DNA of 64,000 bases, from NCBI GenBank assembly GCA_017654935.2, contig CM065704.1:26237107-26301106 (forward strand), in the 5' to 3' direction. The stretch is from Phymorhynchus buccinoides (taxonomy: Eukaryota > Mollusca > Gastropoda > Neogastropoda > Raphitomidae). Numbering within the stretch: the stretch's first letter is position 1; every line of letters starts with the position of its first letter. The translations under genes and the position numbers were made by a program. Below are positions 35,043-47,472 of the stretch, piece after piece. Below the pieces are notes generated by a model. That model was given only the letters and a program-made list of their open reading frames with translations. It had not been told where the DNA came from and made no database searches.

Positions 35043-35404
35043 TACTGTTATTGGTATGATTTTCATCTCTACTACAGTACTAGTGTTTTGTGTGGGGAGT
35101 GTGGAAGCATTGTTGAATTGACTTAAGGCTTTGATATTCTGTCATGAGTATAACCGGTAACCGGAAAATATACAAGGCTGGGAAAAGATCAATATCTTGT
35201 GATGGTTAGGTCATTTAATAGGTGTTGGATTATTTTTTTAACTTTTTTAAAAACTTTTGTGTTTGAATGGAAGTGCAACTTCTGACTGAGTGTGTGTTCT
35301 AGTATGTGGCTTGGAAACACTCTGACTCTCTATAGTATAATGATTTCTGCAATACTAAGGATAGGAATTAGGATAGAACAGAAGGAAGAAAAAAACGCTT
35401 TTGA

Positions 35405-35735
35405 GTCCTGAGTTTCACAGCGTAGGAAGTGGCGGTTATTCAATGCGAAAGCTTAGCTTGAAATCGAGTAATCATTCTGACTCTTCAGTTTCACTTTCAG
35501 CATAGAAACTGGTGGTTTTCAAACGCAAAAGTAGCTGGAAATAGAGTTGACTTCATCATTCTGAATTGTAGGTTTCAGCATAGAAACTGGCGTTTTTCAA
35601 ACACAAAAGCCTAGCTTGAGATAGTCATGCTGAGCCTTAGGTTTTTCAGCGCAGAAAGTGACAGTATTCAGATGCCATAAAACGCAGTTTGAAACGGTTA
35701 TCATTCAGAATTGGGTTTCAGCGTAGAAAGTGGCC
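35405..35735. repeat. Degenerate tandem repeat before p24 terminal exon 2
   Basis: Five units of about 70-85 bp share TTTCAGCGTAGAAAGTGGC-like words (35,411, 35,495, 35,571, 35,642, 35,714). The last runs into the acceptor at 35,746. Each unit contains a TTTCAG-like potential decoy acceptor. Confidence 0.65.
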
Positions 35736-35746
35736 CCTTTTTTCAG

Positions 35747-35896
35747 GTGCGAGAAGAGCGCTTTCGCTACACCAGCGAGAGCACAAACCAGCGTGTGTTC
35801 TGGTGGGCCGTGATCCAGGTGTCGGTCCTGATGGCCATAGGCCTGTGGCAGAGCGTGCACATGAAGCGATTCTTTATCGCCAAGAAACTCGTGTGA
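35747..35896 (+). CDS. TMED4/9-like: p24-family cargo receptor, alternative terminal exon 2
   Basis: Acceptor CCCCTTTTTTCAG ends at 35,746; again exactly 50 codons, phase 0, ending in TGA. It starts [20 protein letters not shown] and keeps the FF-x-x-KKLV tail (RFFIAKKLV), but the membrane span differs strongly from exon 1 ([15 protein letters not shown] against [15 protein letters not shown]), and so do flanking residues. Equal length, equal phase and intact reading frame with many differences indicate an old duplication kept under selection. It is either an alternative last exon of the gene or the last exon of a tandem paralogue whose other exons I do not see. No other p24 exon was found between the two, which favours alternative splicing. 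Confidence 0.87.
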   Translation: MREERFRYTSESTNQRVFWWAVIQVSVLMAIGLWQSVHMKRFFIAKKLV

Positions 35897-35917
35897 TTGT
35901 CCCACTTGCTTGTGCAT

Positions 35918-35950
35918 TACATGACATGACATGACATGACATGACATGAC
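35918..35950 (+). repeat. (ATGAC)n microsatellite
   Basis: Six ATGAC repeats just after the stop of terminal exon 2. Confidence 0.9.
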
Positions 35951-36463
35951 GTGTGTGTGATTGTGAAGTACCGTTTTTTACATACAGCGATACTTTTTTC
36001 CCCAGACTGAGACCTTGGTGCCTTATGACTAATAATATAGTAAGAAAATATCGAAACAATATCTGAATTTTTTTGAATTTGTGGGGGTGAGCCTGATTAT
36101 CAGATGCGTCTTATAGTCTGAAAAAAACCCTTATTTTTTTAATGTTTTGCTTGGTTGAGTGTCTTTAGCGAATGTGTGGTTTTGTTTGGCGTATCAACTA
36201 ATTGTGGATGAGATGTCTATTTCAAATGTGTGTGTGTTCAGTGAAGTTCAAGAATGTGTGGTTTTGTCTTTCAGCGTTTGGCTTGGTTGAGCGTCTTTTA
36301 AGAAAAGGTGTGTTTTTGTTTGGTATGTCAACAAATTGTAGATGAGATGTCTTATGTCAAATGTGTATGTGTTCAGTGAACATACTTCAAGGAGTGGTGT
36401 AGTTTTGCTTGGATTGTCAAGAAATTGTGCATCCATGCATGTTGTATGTGATGAGCTGGCTGC

Positions 36464-36632
36464 TTTGACGGCCAGGTGGCATAATGCTCGAGTGGGGTTA
36501 ATCCTCTCTCTATTCTTAGTTGGGAATAAAGAGAGGGGGAGAGGAGTCCCTCCCTCTCTCTCTTTCTCTACCCCCAACTAAAGATATCACGAGATAAGCC
36601 CCTATTGAGTTGGTTGCCACCTGGCGGTCAAA
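36464..36632. mobile_element. Short inverted-repeat element
   Basis: TTTGACGGCCAGGTGGCA at the left, TGCCACCTGGCGGTCAAA at the right (one mismatch), with a further inner pair TAGTTGGG/CCCAACTA. Lies about 570 bases after terminal exon 2, in the presumed 3' untranslated or flanking region. Confidence 0.65.
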
Positions 36633-37287
36633 TTGGTGAGCTAGGTTGACCATTCAATGATGTTTGCTCTTGTATTCTCTTGTTTTCAAGAAAGTTTTGA
36701 TCTTGTTTTTCAATGTTTGGTCTTTGTTAGAAACATGAGTATTAGACCCTTTTTTTCTCTCTCTCGCGAACTGAAATTAGTTTTAGTGCTTTGTGTGCGA
36801 TTGGTTGCAGCGATGGCTGGATTTGGGCGATATAAACTTGTATGCGTTACCATGTAAAAAGTGTAAAAGTGGATACTCGACTTTCATTGATGTGTTGATT
36901 TTCTGTCTTTACCTCTGTGGTACATATAGATTCAGAATCATTCTGTCCTGTTTCATTCATTCTTTATCGACCCTTTGGATTTTCCATATCTTACAAGGTT
37001 TAAAATTTCGATGTAGATTTTAAAGTCTCGTTCTGAATGCTTTGCTAATTACGTTGATTCTTTTCCCTGTTGTCGTGAATGAAGAAACAAACTCGTGAAC
37101 ATGTCAAGTTTTTGTTGTGGTAGAACTGGTGTGTGGAGTGAATAACATTATATTCAGGGTGTAGTTTACAAGTGGTTTGATTGGCCTAGATGAATAATTG
37201 TAAACTTGTCGTATTTATAATTTATCGTTTTTTCTGGTGATAGTGCATTTTCTTTTTCTGAAATTAAGCAGCTTTTGAAACAAACAA
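36633..37287. other. Flank after p24 gene, nothing recognised
   Basis: AT-rich; possible 3' untranslated sequence of the long isoform. No poly-A signal can be assigned with confidence. Confidence 0.4.
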
Positions 37288-37709
37288 AATATTGGGTAAA
37301 GGTCAAGATGTGCCACCCCCCCCCCCCCCCCCCCCCCCCCCTGCATTTCTCAGTTAATTGTATTTTTCCGTTTTTGCCTTTCTTACCATACATAAAGCTG
37401 TATTTTAGGAACATTTTGAGCTAATTACCTTTTTGGAATACTAACCCTAACCCTAACCCTAACCCTAACCCTACCCCCCACTATGTACTGCAGTACACCG
37501 CGATTTGTCACAGTTGTGGTTCGTTGCGTTTTTCCGTCTTATAGGGTGGGGGGTTAGGGTTAGGGCTAGGGTTAGTATTCGAAAAAGGTTATTAGCTAAA
37601 AAAATCCTAAAAATAAAATACAGCTTTATACAAGAAAGGCAATCACTGAAAAATACAATTAACCGAGAAATGTAGGGGGGGTGGCACATCTTGACCTTTA
37701 CCAAATATT
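37288..37709. mobile_element. Fold-back element with telomere-like repeats in its arms
   Basis: The left arm starts AATATTGGGTAAAGGTCAAG, the right arm ends with its complement CTTGACCTTTACCAAATATT. The arms of about 170-185 bases contain a C run / G run, GTATTTTTCCG-type sequence and, innermost, (AACCCT)5 at 37,441-37,473 and GGGTTAGGGTTAGGGCTAGG at 37,551-37,575. A loop of about 75 bases (with GTACTGCAGTAC) separates them. It sits exactly at the left limit of copy B. Confidence 0.8.
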
Positions 37710-38261
37710 GATATGTAAACTTGTATTACTCTGATTTTAATCCTTTCTCTTCTTTTCTTTTCACCCCATTTCTTTGTGTTTTTTCTCTTGACTTCCTCAA
37801 AGTCCAAGACAGACTGCAGTTGTCCGTTTTGTTACAACTCAAGGTTTTGAACGTTCTTCACAAAACTGTATTGTATACATTACTTTAAAAAAGTATCGAT
37901 AGTGTAAATAATTTACTTCTTTCACCTCAAACGAGTCACAGGTATGTGTGGAAGGCATGTGTGAATAAGTATGCGGAAGTTGAGCTTACAACCAAAGTTA
38001 GTCAAACAACTTTCCCCCCTTTCGTTCTGTGACAAGTCTCATGTAATTTGAACTAGAAAATGAGATTATTTAATCTTTGGAGTTATGGAATAGAAAGGCT
38101 AATAAGTCGTCATTTAGTTTATTGAAATATGCCAGTGTGCAATAATTCTTGCAAAACTTGTAGGCCAGCTCAGAAACAAGAACAGACACTACTAAATTTG
38201 TTGTAGAAATTTTAGTGAAAGGTGAAGGGCATCAAAATGCCTGAAATCAGCCTAAAGGATC

Positions 38262-38590
38262 TCCCCGTGGGGATACCGGGGAGTCTTTTGTATTAATAGT
38301 TCCCCCTCCCTCTGGAAGTTCTGTGTCCCATATGCGCCTAGTTCAGGTCAAGAGGATGTAAAATCCTAAATTTTCTCCTCAGAAGTTCTGCGCTTGTAAC
38401 TCCCTCTAATCTGTCTCTCTCTTTGACTCTGCCTTTTCCCTTTGCTTACTGTGTCATCTACTATCTTTCTGCCTTACCAGTCCATTCTCCTGATATTTTT
38501 TCAAGAAACACTTTCAAAAAGATTTCCTTCAGCCGAAGTCGGACTTGCTGGGCCTATTTGCTTAGCTAGGCGCATAACGGCAGCATGACG
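38262..38590. repeat. Dispersed repeat, copy B of 548-870
   Basis: Direct counterpart in copy B. Confidence 0.65.
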
Positions 38591-39289
38591 CATCCGTGCT
38601 CATAATTGACTAGGAAACTGTCTGAGCGATCGCAGAAGAAGAAAATCTCATGCCTGTAAAATAAGACGACTTCAGTACAAATCAGTTGACGTGGTTGGTA
38701 GAGGAACGGAACTAGCGATTCCTGTATCACTATCAGCATTATTGAGTGACTGTTCTCTATCTTTGCCTTGAGTAGATGCATTCATTGCCGCTTCCATGTC
38801 ACATGTTAGGTAATTATCTTTTCAGAATTCATAAAGATAAGGGGTGTCTGTCATTGAACGTCTGTATTTGTCATTACATGCTGTGCTGATTATTTTTAAA
38901 AATTTCTCTCTCGTCATCGTCGAGCATTATGTGTATGAACAGTTGTGTAAATCTACATTGGCTGAAAGGGTTAACACCCATTTTTCCTGTAATGTTTAAT
39001 TTTGAGGTTTGGGTCAGGATTATTGTTAGGATTTTGGTTTGGTTTGTTATTGTTACGGTAGTGATGCGTTTTGTGCAGTAAAGTGAATTAATAAAAAATA
39101 TTTTAAAAAAACACCCCCAAAACCTGGTCGTTTACTGTGCTAGCAGCATTGGACTAATCACTCTTCTTTTGGGCACAGCATATAAATGATATTAGGTATT
39201 CTAGTCAGAGTGACTTGTCTAGAGCTGTGAAATTCGGGCTGCTACCAACTGGAGAGAACATCGCCACAAGGGCAGTGCCACCCCCCTTT

Positions 39290-39577
39290 TTTTTGTGGGG
39301 GGGGGGCGGGAGCGGACTTGGGGAAACTTAGCTATCAATTTGGTCATACCAGGCAGCGGGATTTCTCCCTACTCTTACCGAGATTTCACTGCTGTGGGAT
39401 GCTTTACGTGCGTAAAGCGCATGGGTCAGACTTACTTCAAGTCCCCATCCGAAGGACACGACGTTCAGTTCAGATTGTCCAACAAACTAGAAAGAAAGGG
39501 CGAGACTGGGGATTCGAACCCGGGTCACTCGCACATTGAAATTGGCAGGTGAACGTCTTGACCACTCTGCCACCTTC
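39290..39577 (-). mobile_element. tRNA-derived SINE, minus strand, copy B
   Basis: Counterpart of 2,040-2,338. Confidence 0.75.
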
Positions 39578-39610
39578 CTATGCAAGACTAGGTACAGACA
39601 CTTACTCTTT

Positions 39611-40110
39611 CAGACCTGCCTACCCATACGATTTTTCTGTATTTTGTACACGATCAGGGCTCCCAGGGACCCCCATTTGGGGGTCTATGAAACACTAAAA
39701 TTCTAAAGGACCCTCTAAAAGAATGTGCAGAGGGTCCCAGGGATGCACTAGAAAAATTCTTTTTAGTATTCGCAATGCAACTGGGACCCTCTATCCCACC
39801 TCTAGAACCCTCTATACTGTAAGTGAAGGTGTCCCTGGGACCCCTTGTTTTGCAGGACGATTGGGAGCCCTGACGATTTTTAGCCCCAGTATTGCAGTAC
39901 GGTAAATGGAAAATTAATACAGCAAAAATTTGAACTTAAGGTCTTCTAAGATCGGTCAAAATCAAGTGCTTTTCGTCATTTGGCATGGCGGTTTAATGTT
40001 CTGTGATGTTCCGTTTTGGGGTCTCCTTGCAAAATACGGAATTTTGAGAAAAAGTACGGAATTTTATTTCGTGGAGTACCTAAAAAAGAAATTGGGGGTA
40101 GACAGGTCTG
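39611..40110. mobile_element. DNA element, CAGACCTGCCTAC ends, 6-bp target duplication, copy B
   Basis: Counterpart of 2,368-2,845 with the same CTCTTT duplication. It contains an extra TACGGAATTTTGAG repeat near 40,035. Confidence 0.85.
39655..39872. mobile_element. Nested short hAT-like MITE, copy B
   Basis: CAGGGCTCCCA to TGGGAGCCCTG, flanked by ACGAT on both sides; inserted within the element at 39,611-40,110. Confidence 0.75.
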
Positions 40111-40250
40111 CTCTTTCATTCATGAATTGTTCTACACCCATACTAACACATGCACGCACACACAAAATCTGCACAACAAACTACCCACCACCTGTAGCTC
40201 ACTCTTTATTAATGTACAAAAACGAAAAATAAGCAATAACATCACACACT

Positions 40251-40494
40251 TTAACCCTTTCGCCGCCAGCCATTTTCAGCCCAAACATACCATTAAACTT
40301 AACTGGGTAGAGAAAAAAAAATTCTGCAATATTGCAAATTCCTCTGTGACACGTATAGCATTAGGCCTATCCTTACCTACCAAAATCAAGAAAATGGGGT
40401 CTTTGGATAACAAGCCCTGAATTGATGCTTTTTAGTGACATGGGTGTTGAACCATTGTGGTGCATAAATGCGACATTGGCGGTGAAAGGGTTAA
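40251..40494. mobile_element. TTAA piggyBac-like MITE, copy B
   Basis: Counterpart of 2,986-3,231 with the same TTAA boundaries and a few differences. Confidence 0.88.
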
Positions 40495-40646
40495 AACAAA
40501 CAAAAAGTTCTTGTATTGACAATGCAAAAGTAATGTAGTACACACTAGTAGGTACTTGCTTTTTTTCTCCTTTTTTTTTTACTAGCTTATAAATGTGAGA
40601 AACTATGCGCCATGGTTTCCTTACCAACATCCACAACAGTGGTGTA

Positions 40647-40754
40647 GAGTGGCACAGTGGTATCGCGTTCGCTTCGTGTCAAGTAAACCCGAGTTCGAGT
40701 ACAGGGGATTATTTCCTCTCATTCTGCACTAGGCCTTAACGGTCTGAACGTGGA

Positions 40755-40788
<34 letters not shown>

Positions 40789-41020
40789 GTGCCCATGCAC
40801 TTAGCATACGTTAAACCCAGTGGCAACGAAAAAGTTGTCATTTGGTCAAAATTTACCCCCCCCCCCCCCCCCCCCCCTCATCAGTGACAAAAATCGCATG
40901 CAAAAAAAAAAAAATTGGGTGGCGCGCCTCTGGCTGCGACGTGCTCTCCAGGTGGGAGCAACCCGAATTTGACAGAGACGCCTCTGTGACTATAAAGTAC
41001 CCAATACTAATAATACAGTA
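40647..41020 (+). mobile_element. tRNA-derived SINE, copy B
   Basis: Counterpart of 3,367-3,745; the B-box region is damaged (GAGTTCGAGTACAG). Confidence 0.72.
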
Positions 41021-41084
41021 TTTATACATCTGCTAGAGCAAAACATGCGCAAACAGCTGTCAAGGATCTCCCCAAAATTTTCAC

Positions 41085-41625
41085 ATGCAACACAAACACC
41101 TAACTGAATTTCTTTCTTGCCTGATTGAACTTGCTCAAGCCACACAAAATCTCTACTGAATTTCTAATGCAACTTTCCCATGCAGCAAATACTATCTCTG
41201 AATCTCTGCTTTTCTAATTGAACTGTTACAACAATCCTAGTGAATTTCTCTTTTCTAATGAGACTTTTACAAACAGCACGAAAATCCAAGTGAATTTCTC
41301 AGCTTTTCTAATGAGACTAACAATGTTCACGAAAATCCTACTGAATTTCTCTGCTTTTCTAATGAAACTTTACAAACAGCACGATAATCCTACTGAATTT
41401 CTCTGCTTTTCAAATTGGACTTTTACAAACAATGTTCACAAAAATCATACTGAATTTCTCTGCTTTTCTAATGAAACTTTTACAAATAATGTTCACGAAA
41501 ATCCTAGTGAAATTCTCTGCTTTTCTAATGAGACTTTTACAAACAGCATTAAAATGCTACTGAATTGCTCTGCTTTTCTAATGAAACTTTTACAAACAGT
41601 GAATTTCTCTGCTTTTCTAATCAGA
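41085..41625. repeat. Minisatellite, 55-70 bp units, copy B
   Basis: Counterpart of 3,820-4,350; here one frame stays open for 210 codons (41,218-41,850), with no recognisable protein. Confidence 0.8.
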
Positions 41626-43342
41626 TCAGCAAAATGGCTGTTATATGGAAACTGCCTTTTTATTGCTGGGAGGATAGTCAAAGACTGCCCAGTTACACTA
41701 CAAACCACACATTTGGGGAAAAATGATTATTACTTTCTTCAATCTTTTAATTATGTGCCTAGTATGATAGAATATCAATATGTCCTGCTTCAAACAGGTT
41801 TGATTCAAAGATCTTTAGAACACTTCAATAGCAGAAGAGTATATTGTTAAGTCACCAAGGAAGATCAAACTAACATTATTGCTCCCGGTGTGAATAAAGT
41901 GTTTGGAAAAAAAGGAACCAAGCGCTGATTTAAACAAAAGAAAACAAGCAGAGATAATTAAGAAAATGAAAATAATTACACTCTTTTTCTGCTTCAGTAA
42001 TAAACAGTTACACAGATTTACAGTTTGTAATGCAAAACAGTATTTCAACAAAACCGGCTATACAGGTTATGCCCCCTTTTTTCTGTTATTAAAGAAAGAG
42101 CTATCATTAGTGGTGATCTCCCTTCGCCCTTAAGCAGGAGACTTATTCCAATCAGTCAAGTGCAGTCAGGCATGAAAGTGTATGAAGATCAAAAAAAAGA
42201 GATTTTTTCGGCCGAGAAATCCTTCCACCCGGATTTTCACCTAACGTTGGAAGTTTTGTTGAGGGGGGGAGGGAGAGGCACAAAACGTTCCCCCAAATTT
42301 TTTTTCCACCACAAATATCCTTCAGGCATCAGAGAATCAGATTTGTTTTTCAGCCAAGAAAAATCCTTCCACCCGGATTTTCACCTAACGTCCGATGTTT
42401 TGTTGATGGGGGGGGGGGGGGGGGGGGGCACAACATTCCCCCAAAATTTTTTGTCCAACCACCTTTTCACCTACCTCACGTCACAAGTTTTGTTCAGCGA
42501 GGAGGGGGGGATAATCTATTCTGAAAATTTGGTCGCCACAAATAGCCTTCCACCCACATTTTCAGCTAACATCGCTACTTTTGTTGAGCGGGAGCTACTC
42601 ATTTCGCCTTCCTTCGCACAAATGAAGCGAGTGAGCTAAAGCGACTTCCGGTTAACCAGTTTGAGAATCGCCAAATAGACTTGTAGATATAAGAATACGG
42701 CAAGATCGGTCCTTTTTCGCGGATTTTTTTTTTTCCACGGAAGTTTTGCTAAATTTCCGCAAAACGCGGAATTCTTTCATGCCTGAGTGCTAATCATGAC
42801 TAAAATACAGTATTTCAACAAAACCGGCTTACAAACCTTGTTCAAACTTAAAAGCACTGGTATCCTTATTTCAGACGCACAACTACATTGAAAGCGAAAA
42901 AGCTGTGGTAAATAAGGGTAAATGTTTATAAATGGGTACATGGCTAGGGGAAAACATATAGTACATCTGTATTGTTAAAAAATTGGGACTTTCCTGGTGT
43001 TGCACTGCCTCCAGGATCGTTCCCACCATCTTTATATCTATTAATGTCCCATACGCGTCTGTTCGAAACCGGAAGGTTATTGGCGAGAGTTATTCACTCG
43101 TTTGGTCAGTACTCAAGCAGCTACCAAGGGCATTCACTCTAGCAAAACATGGTTTTTGCAGTGGCCAATAAAATCCAAAACCACATGAACTATAAAAATT
43201 TAAAAAAAAAGAAAGAAAAGAATGAAAATCCTTGCGTACATAAGCAAACTAAAGCAAGTAGAAAACAAAAAAACAGGCAAAGCCGCCAAATCTAAAAAAA
43301 GAGCAGATTACGAAAAGACAAACACCCAACAAAGCTTCGCGT

Positions 43343-43896
43343 CCTGGGCTGGGATTCATGGCGCACGTTACCCAAGGGTTAAGTCACCATACAGTGGGTA
43401 AAGTACCCACAGTAGGTAAACTACCCACAGGGAGCATTACCTAAGTATTCATGAACAACGTACCCCTTCCCAGGTCCCTCAACTCTGTGGGTAAATTTAC
43501 CTCTCCTAGCTAGGGTACAGGCGTGGGTAACTAACGTGTAAGTAGGTGTGAAACCTTTGTTGGCTGCCCTACACTCACAAACTTGAATGACCAGCTCGGC
43601 CTATTACACCTAGCCTAGGGCAGTAGAGAGAGACACAGAGATAGAGAGGGAAGTTTGGGGTGGGGTGGGGGTAGAGACAATGGAAGAAAGGTAGAAAAGG
43701 GTTGTGGTCCTTGGAAGGAAACCACTGAAACTAGGGAAAGCGCATGCACATGAGGGAATCCCCAGGGTATCTAAAAATAGACATTGGGTAGCTACCCTTT
43801 GCTTGCCGAGTGTGTTGTGAATACAGAGGTAACTTTACCCACTGGCCTGTCGTGTACCCATGGGTAAACTCAAACGTTTCATGAATCCCAGCCCTG
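43343..43896. mobile_element. hAT-like MITE, copy B
   Basis: Counterpart of 6,080-6,632. Confidence 0.78.
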
Positions 43897-43898
43897 GT

Positions 43899-44455
43899 GG
43901 TAATAATAATAATAATAATAACTCTTATATAGCGCCGTTCTCCTGGCGCAGCAGGACTTACAGCGCTTTACAAAAAACATACATACAATAATCATGAAGA
44001 AAAACAACATAATTATACAAAAGTGGAAACACAACCATACAAAAATCCATGAAAAAAACAATTAGCCCATTATCGCACTGCACTCACACATAGTCCAACT
44101 CAGCAAAAACTCACAGAGGGTGAACTGAAGGGGAGAAGACACAGGAGATCAACAGAGGTATTTTTTGAAGAGAACAGTTTTCAGGCCAGTTTTGAAAGAA
44201 GACAAAGATGGAGAGCTGCGGAGAGAGGAAGGGAGGTTGTTCCAGATGTGTGGTGCTTGGAAACGGAAAGCTCTGTTTCCAACTGTTTTGTATTTGGTGA
44301 CAGGTGTGCAAAGAAGTTTGAGGCTACTGGTAGAGCTTGTGGGCCCCTACATGAGGGTAAGGCAGCATCTGGGGTACCTCAGGTACATTCTGGCTAACTT
44401 TAATAAGCAATCTGCTGCTACGAAATACACACACACACACTCTGATGTCAATTGA
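43899..44455. repeat. AAT microsatellite and associated dispersed repeat, copy B
   Basis: Counterpart of 6,635-7,190. Confidence 0.6.
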
Positions 44456-44816
44456 CAAATACATGGGTGCAACTACACAAAATGAAAAAACCCTGAAAGG
44501 CCGGGGTCCAGGGGTAATGTCCCCCTGCAGCTGAAGCAAAAATTGATTTATTAAGGTATTTTAGTTTGTTTTTTCCACAGTTTATACTATACAAACATTT
44601 AAAATGTTAAAAAACATACAGTAGACACAAAGATCTTGTTTGAGAAATTTAAAAAAAAGGAACTCCTCTTCTGGTGAAATTCAAAAACAGGAAATCCTTG
44701 TATACCAGGAAAAGTTGCACCTATGCAAATGTCAAAGGCCACGGCACCCAGTTTCAGCTCCTTTTAGTTCATGCCTTTTGTTAACACTCATCACCAGGAT
44801 AAACCATTAAAAGCAT

Positions 44817-45025
44817 AAAACTTGTGGCGGTACCATAGCCAATGAGGTTTAACCGAGGCGTGGTTACCGCTACACCTATCTGTATTGCTAAAAAAAATCA
44901 GGACTTTACTGGAGTTGCACTGCCTCTGGGTATTGCATCCAGTATTGCTCCCACCATCTTTGTATCTACAAATGTCCCATATGTGTCTGTTCCAGACCGA
45001 GAGGACGTAAAACACAATTTTTCAT
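44817..45025. repeat. Dispersed 210-bp repeat, copy B
   Basis: Counterpart of 7,556-7,765. Confidence 0.65.
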
Positions 45026-45322
45026 TCATTCTTTCAGCATAAACCAATTTAATATGTTTTATCCATCAGGCTTACATTGTTTCATAGTGGTGTACCACCT
45101 GTTAGGTCCTTTTCTGTCTCTATAACCACAATCAAAAGAATATTTACCTCTGTGAAAGGAAATAACTTGAAAGGAATAGCTTTCTGAGGAAAACTAAAAG
45201 GAGTCAGAATGGGTGGAATAGGGCATTTGCCACGTGAGGACGGCCTTGAAATTCACGGAGTTGAATTAGAAAGGTCAGCGTAACTCGGGCAGAACGACTG
45301 CGGGCAAATTAGTAGTCTAGTA

Positions 45323-46030
45323 CAGGGAAACCCGTTTAGTACGAATTCCAGGGGAGAGGGCCAATTTACTCGTTGTAAGCATTGCTCGTTCAAACCATTT
45401 TATCGATTTTGGCAACCCTGACGAACCTATCAATCGCTCCTCACATCTACTCAGTAGACTACTATGATGTGCGTGCTGTGTAAGCCCAGTATCCTGTATC
45501 CATAGGGTTTTTAATGCTGATTACAAACACTTTAAAACAGTTTATTAACACACGATAACATCAAAAACATAAAATCCACACACGCGCTTTAAGAGAAAGT
45601 TAAAATTTCCCGGAAGTCACAAGATCAGTGCGCAAAGAGTGAGTCCAGTGTCGTCTGCTTGCGCTGCAGACACCCAAGTTGTTATATCGGCCAATCAGAA
45701 TGCCGCTTACGTATCGAGGGGTTAGTCAAGATGGCGATGTTGTTGTCAGTGTGTTCTCGTTCTAGCCAGGTAGTTGTGCAAGAAAGCTTGACTTTGGGAT
45801 GGCGGTGTGGTTGTATTGCGTTCTCGTTCTAACCGTGTAATTTTTGCATAAAAGCTTGACTTTGGGAGTCAATAAATTGTACGTTATATGCAAGTTGCTC
45901 GTTGTAGCGAGCTCGTTGTATGCAGAATTATTTAACAAGGAAAAAGAAGGCTTGTGGTCGGGAATTTTGAAACCACTCGTTAAACACGGGCTCTCGTTTA
46001 AACCGTACTCGTACTAAATGGGTTTCCCTG
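45323..46030. mobile_element. pogo/Tigger-like non-autonomous element, copy B
   Basis: Counterpart of 8,063-8,771, TA flanks kept. Confidence 0.8.
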
Positions 46031-47472
46031 TATAGAGAACGGACACTTGTGGCAAATGCCCTACTCATGTACTGTGTGCTAGCTTGATGATTGGAATGGT
46101 CGGGTTCTTGAAACAAACAAACAAAGCAAACTCAACAAAAGAAAGGTTCGTTTCATTGGCTATTTATCAGGAATGGAATGTAATTAAAGTCTGGCAATAG
46201 AAGAAATAATGTTTTACGCCCTCTTTGGCCTTTCGGCCATGTGGGGCAGTCTGGCAATATCTACCACCCCTACACACGTTTTTATCCACAAGTCCTTGCT
46301 TCTGGGTGCAGAGGTCAAAACTAGACAACCCCCCACCAAAAAAAAAAAAAAAAAAAAAAGCCTTATGCTGAAAATTGTACGTGATTCTTCAAAATAATCA
46401 TGCAAATTTTGTTAATAAAATTAATAATCATGCATAAAATTTTCTTAATCATGTGCAATGTTTCTATTTAAAAAAATCAGTCATGTACATTATCTCTTTG
46501 TAGCCAATCATTTCAAAGAGATTTGTTTTTTAATCATCACGTGAGACAATATTTTCCCAGTCAATCATACCTGCAACAAAATTTTCCAAAAGGACTATTA
46601 TCATCTACAATAAGATTTTCTTAAATAAGTCAGCCATAATGCAAAACAATTTTCCCAAATTGTATATCTAGTGAACTTTGCTCCATTTAAAATCTCCTCA
46701 ACAAATTCAATGACAATTTGAAGTCTGCACACAAGCGCAAAATATTAACAAGCCCCTTAGCCGATCAACATAGGTTTTGCAAGCCAGTCCCTGAACCTCC
46801 TCTACTTTTTTATTTTTTATTTTTATTTTTTTTAAATTTTTTAAACCCTCCTTTGTTTCATTTTTTGATTCTTTCTTTCTTTTTCTTTTTTTTCGCGGCT
46901 CATTTTTTTTTTTCCAAACATGTTTTCCTTCTCTCACACTTACTCGCATTTACATGTGGGTTTGTATGAATTACTACAATGTAATTGTTACTAACGTTTA
47001 ATGTTTTTCATGGTACACAAGTGTCTGGGTTTTTGTCGGACCTAGTGTGTAATGCATTATGACTCGTTCGTCCCATGCGTGCGACTGCGCGGAGTAGAAT
47101 ATTAAAAAAAAAGAAAAAAAAGTATGGGACACAAACTTATACATTCTTCCCAACGGTCACCACCCCGTTCGCTGTCCCCTGCTAAAAAAAACGAAAAATT
47201 AAAGCGAAAGGGAACAAGGGAAGCAGAGGGCGTGACGGAAAGGGAGACAATCATGTTGCATTGAGAATGCGCTTGTATGTTTGTGTGTGTCTGCGTGTTA
47301 GAACCTTTATGTGTGCGTGCCTGTCCGTGTAGGTGCTTGTGTGTGTATATGTGTACATGTCTGAGTGCTAGAATAGTTTTGTCGTCTGTGCATTTGACAT
47401 GATAATCTTATACTACTTTGGACATTTAACAATTATACAAAGATCTTATTCCAATATTGTTATCAAATATTT

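Noticed and set aside
37441..37575. Chromosome end
   Set aside because: Only about five repeats per side, arranged head-to-head and internal to a hairpin with normal sequence on both sides.
41218..41850. 210-codon plus-strand frame in copy B
   Set aside because: Minisatellite translation; the copy-A version is broken and no protein is recognised.
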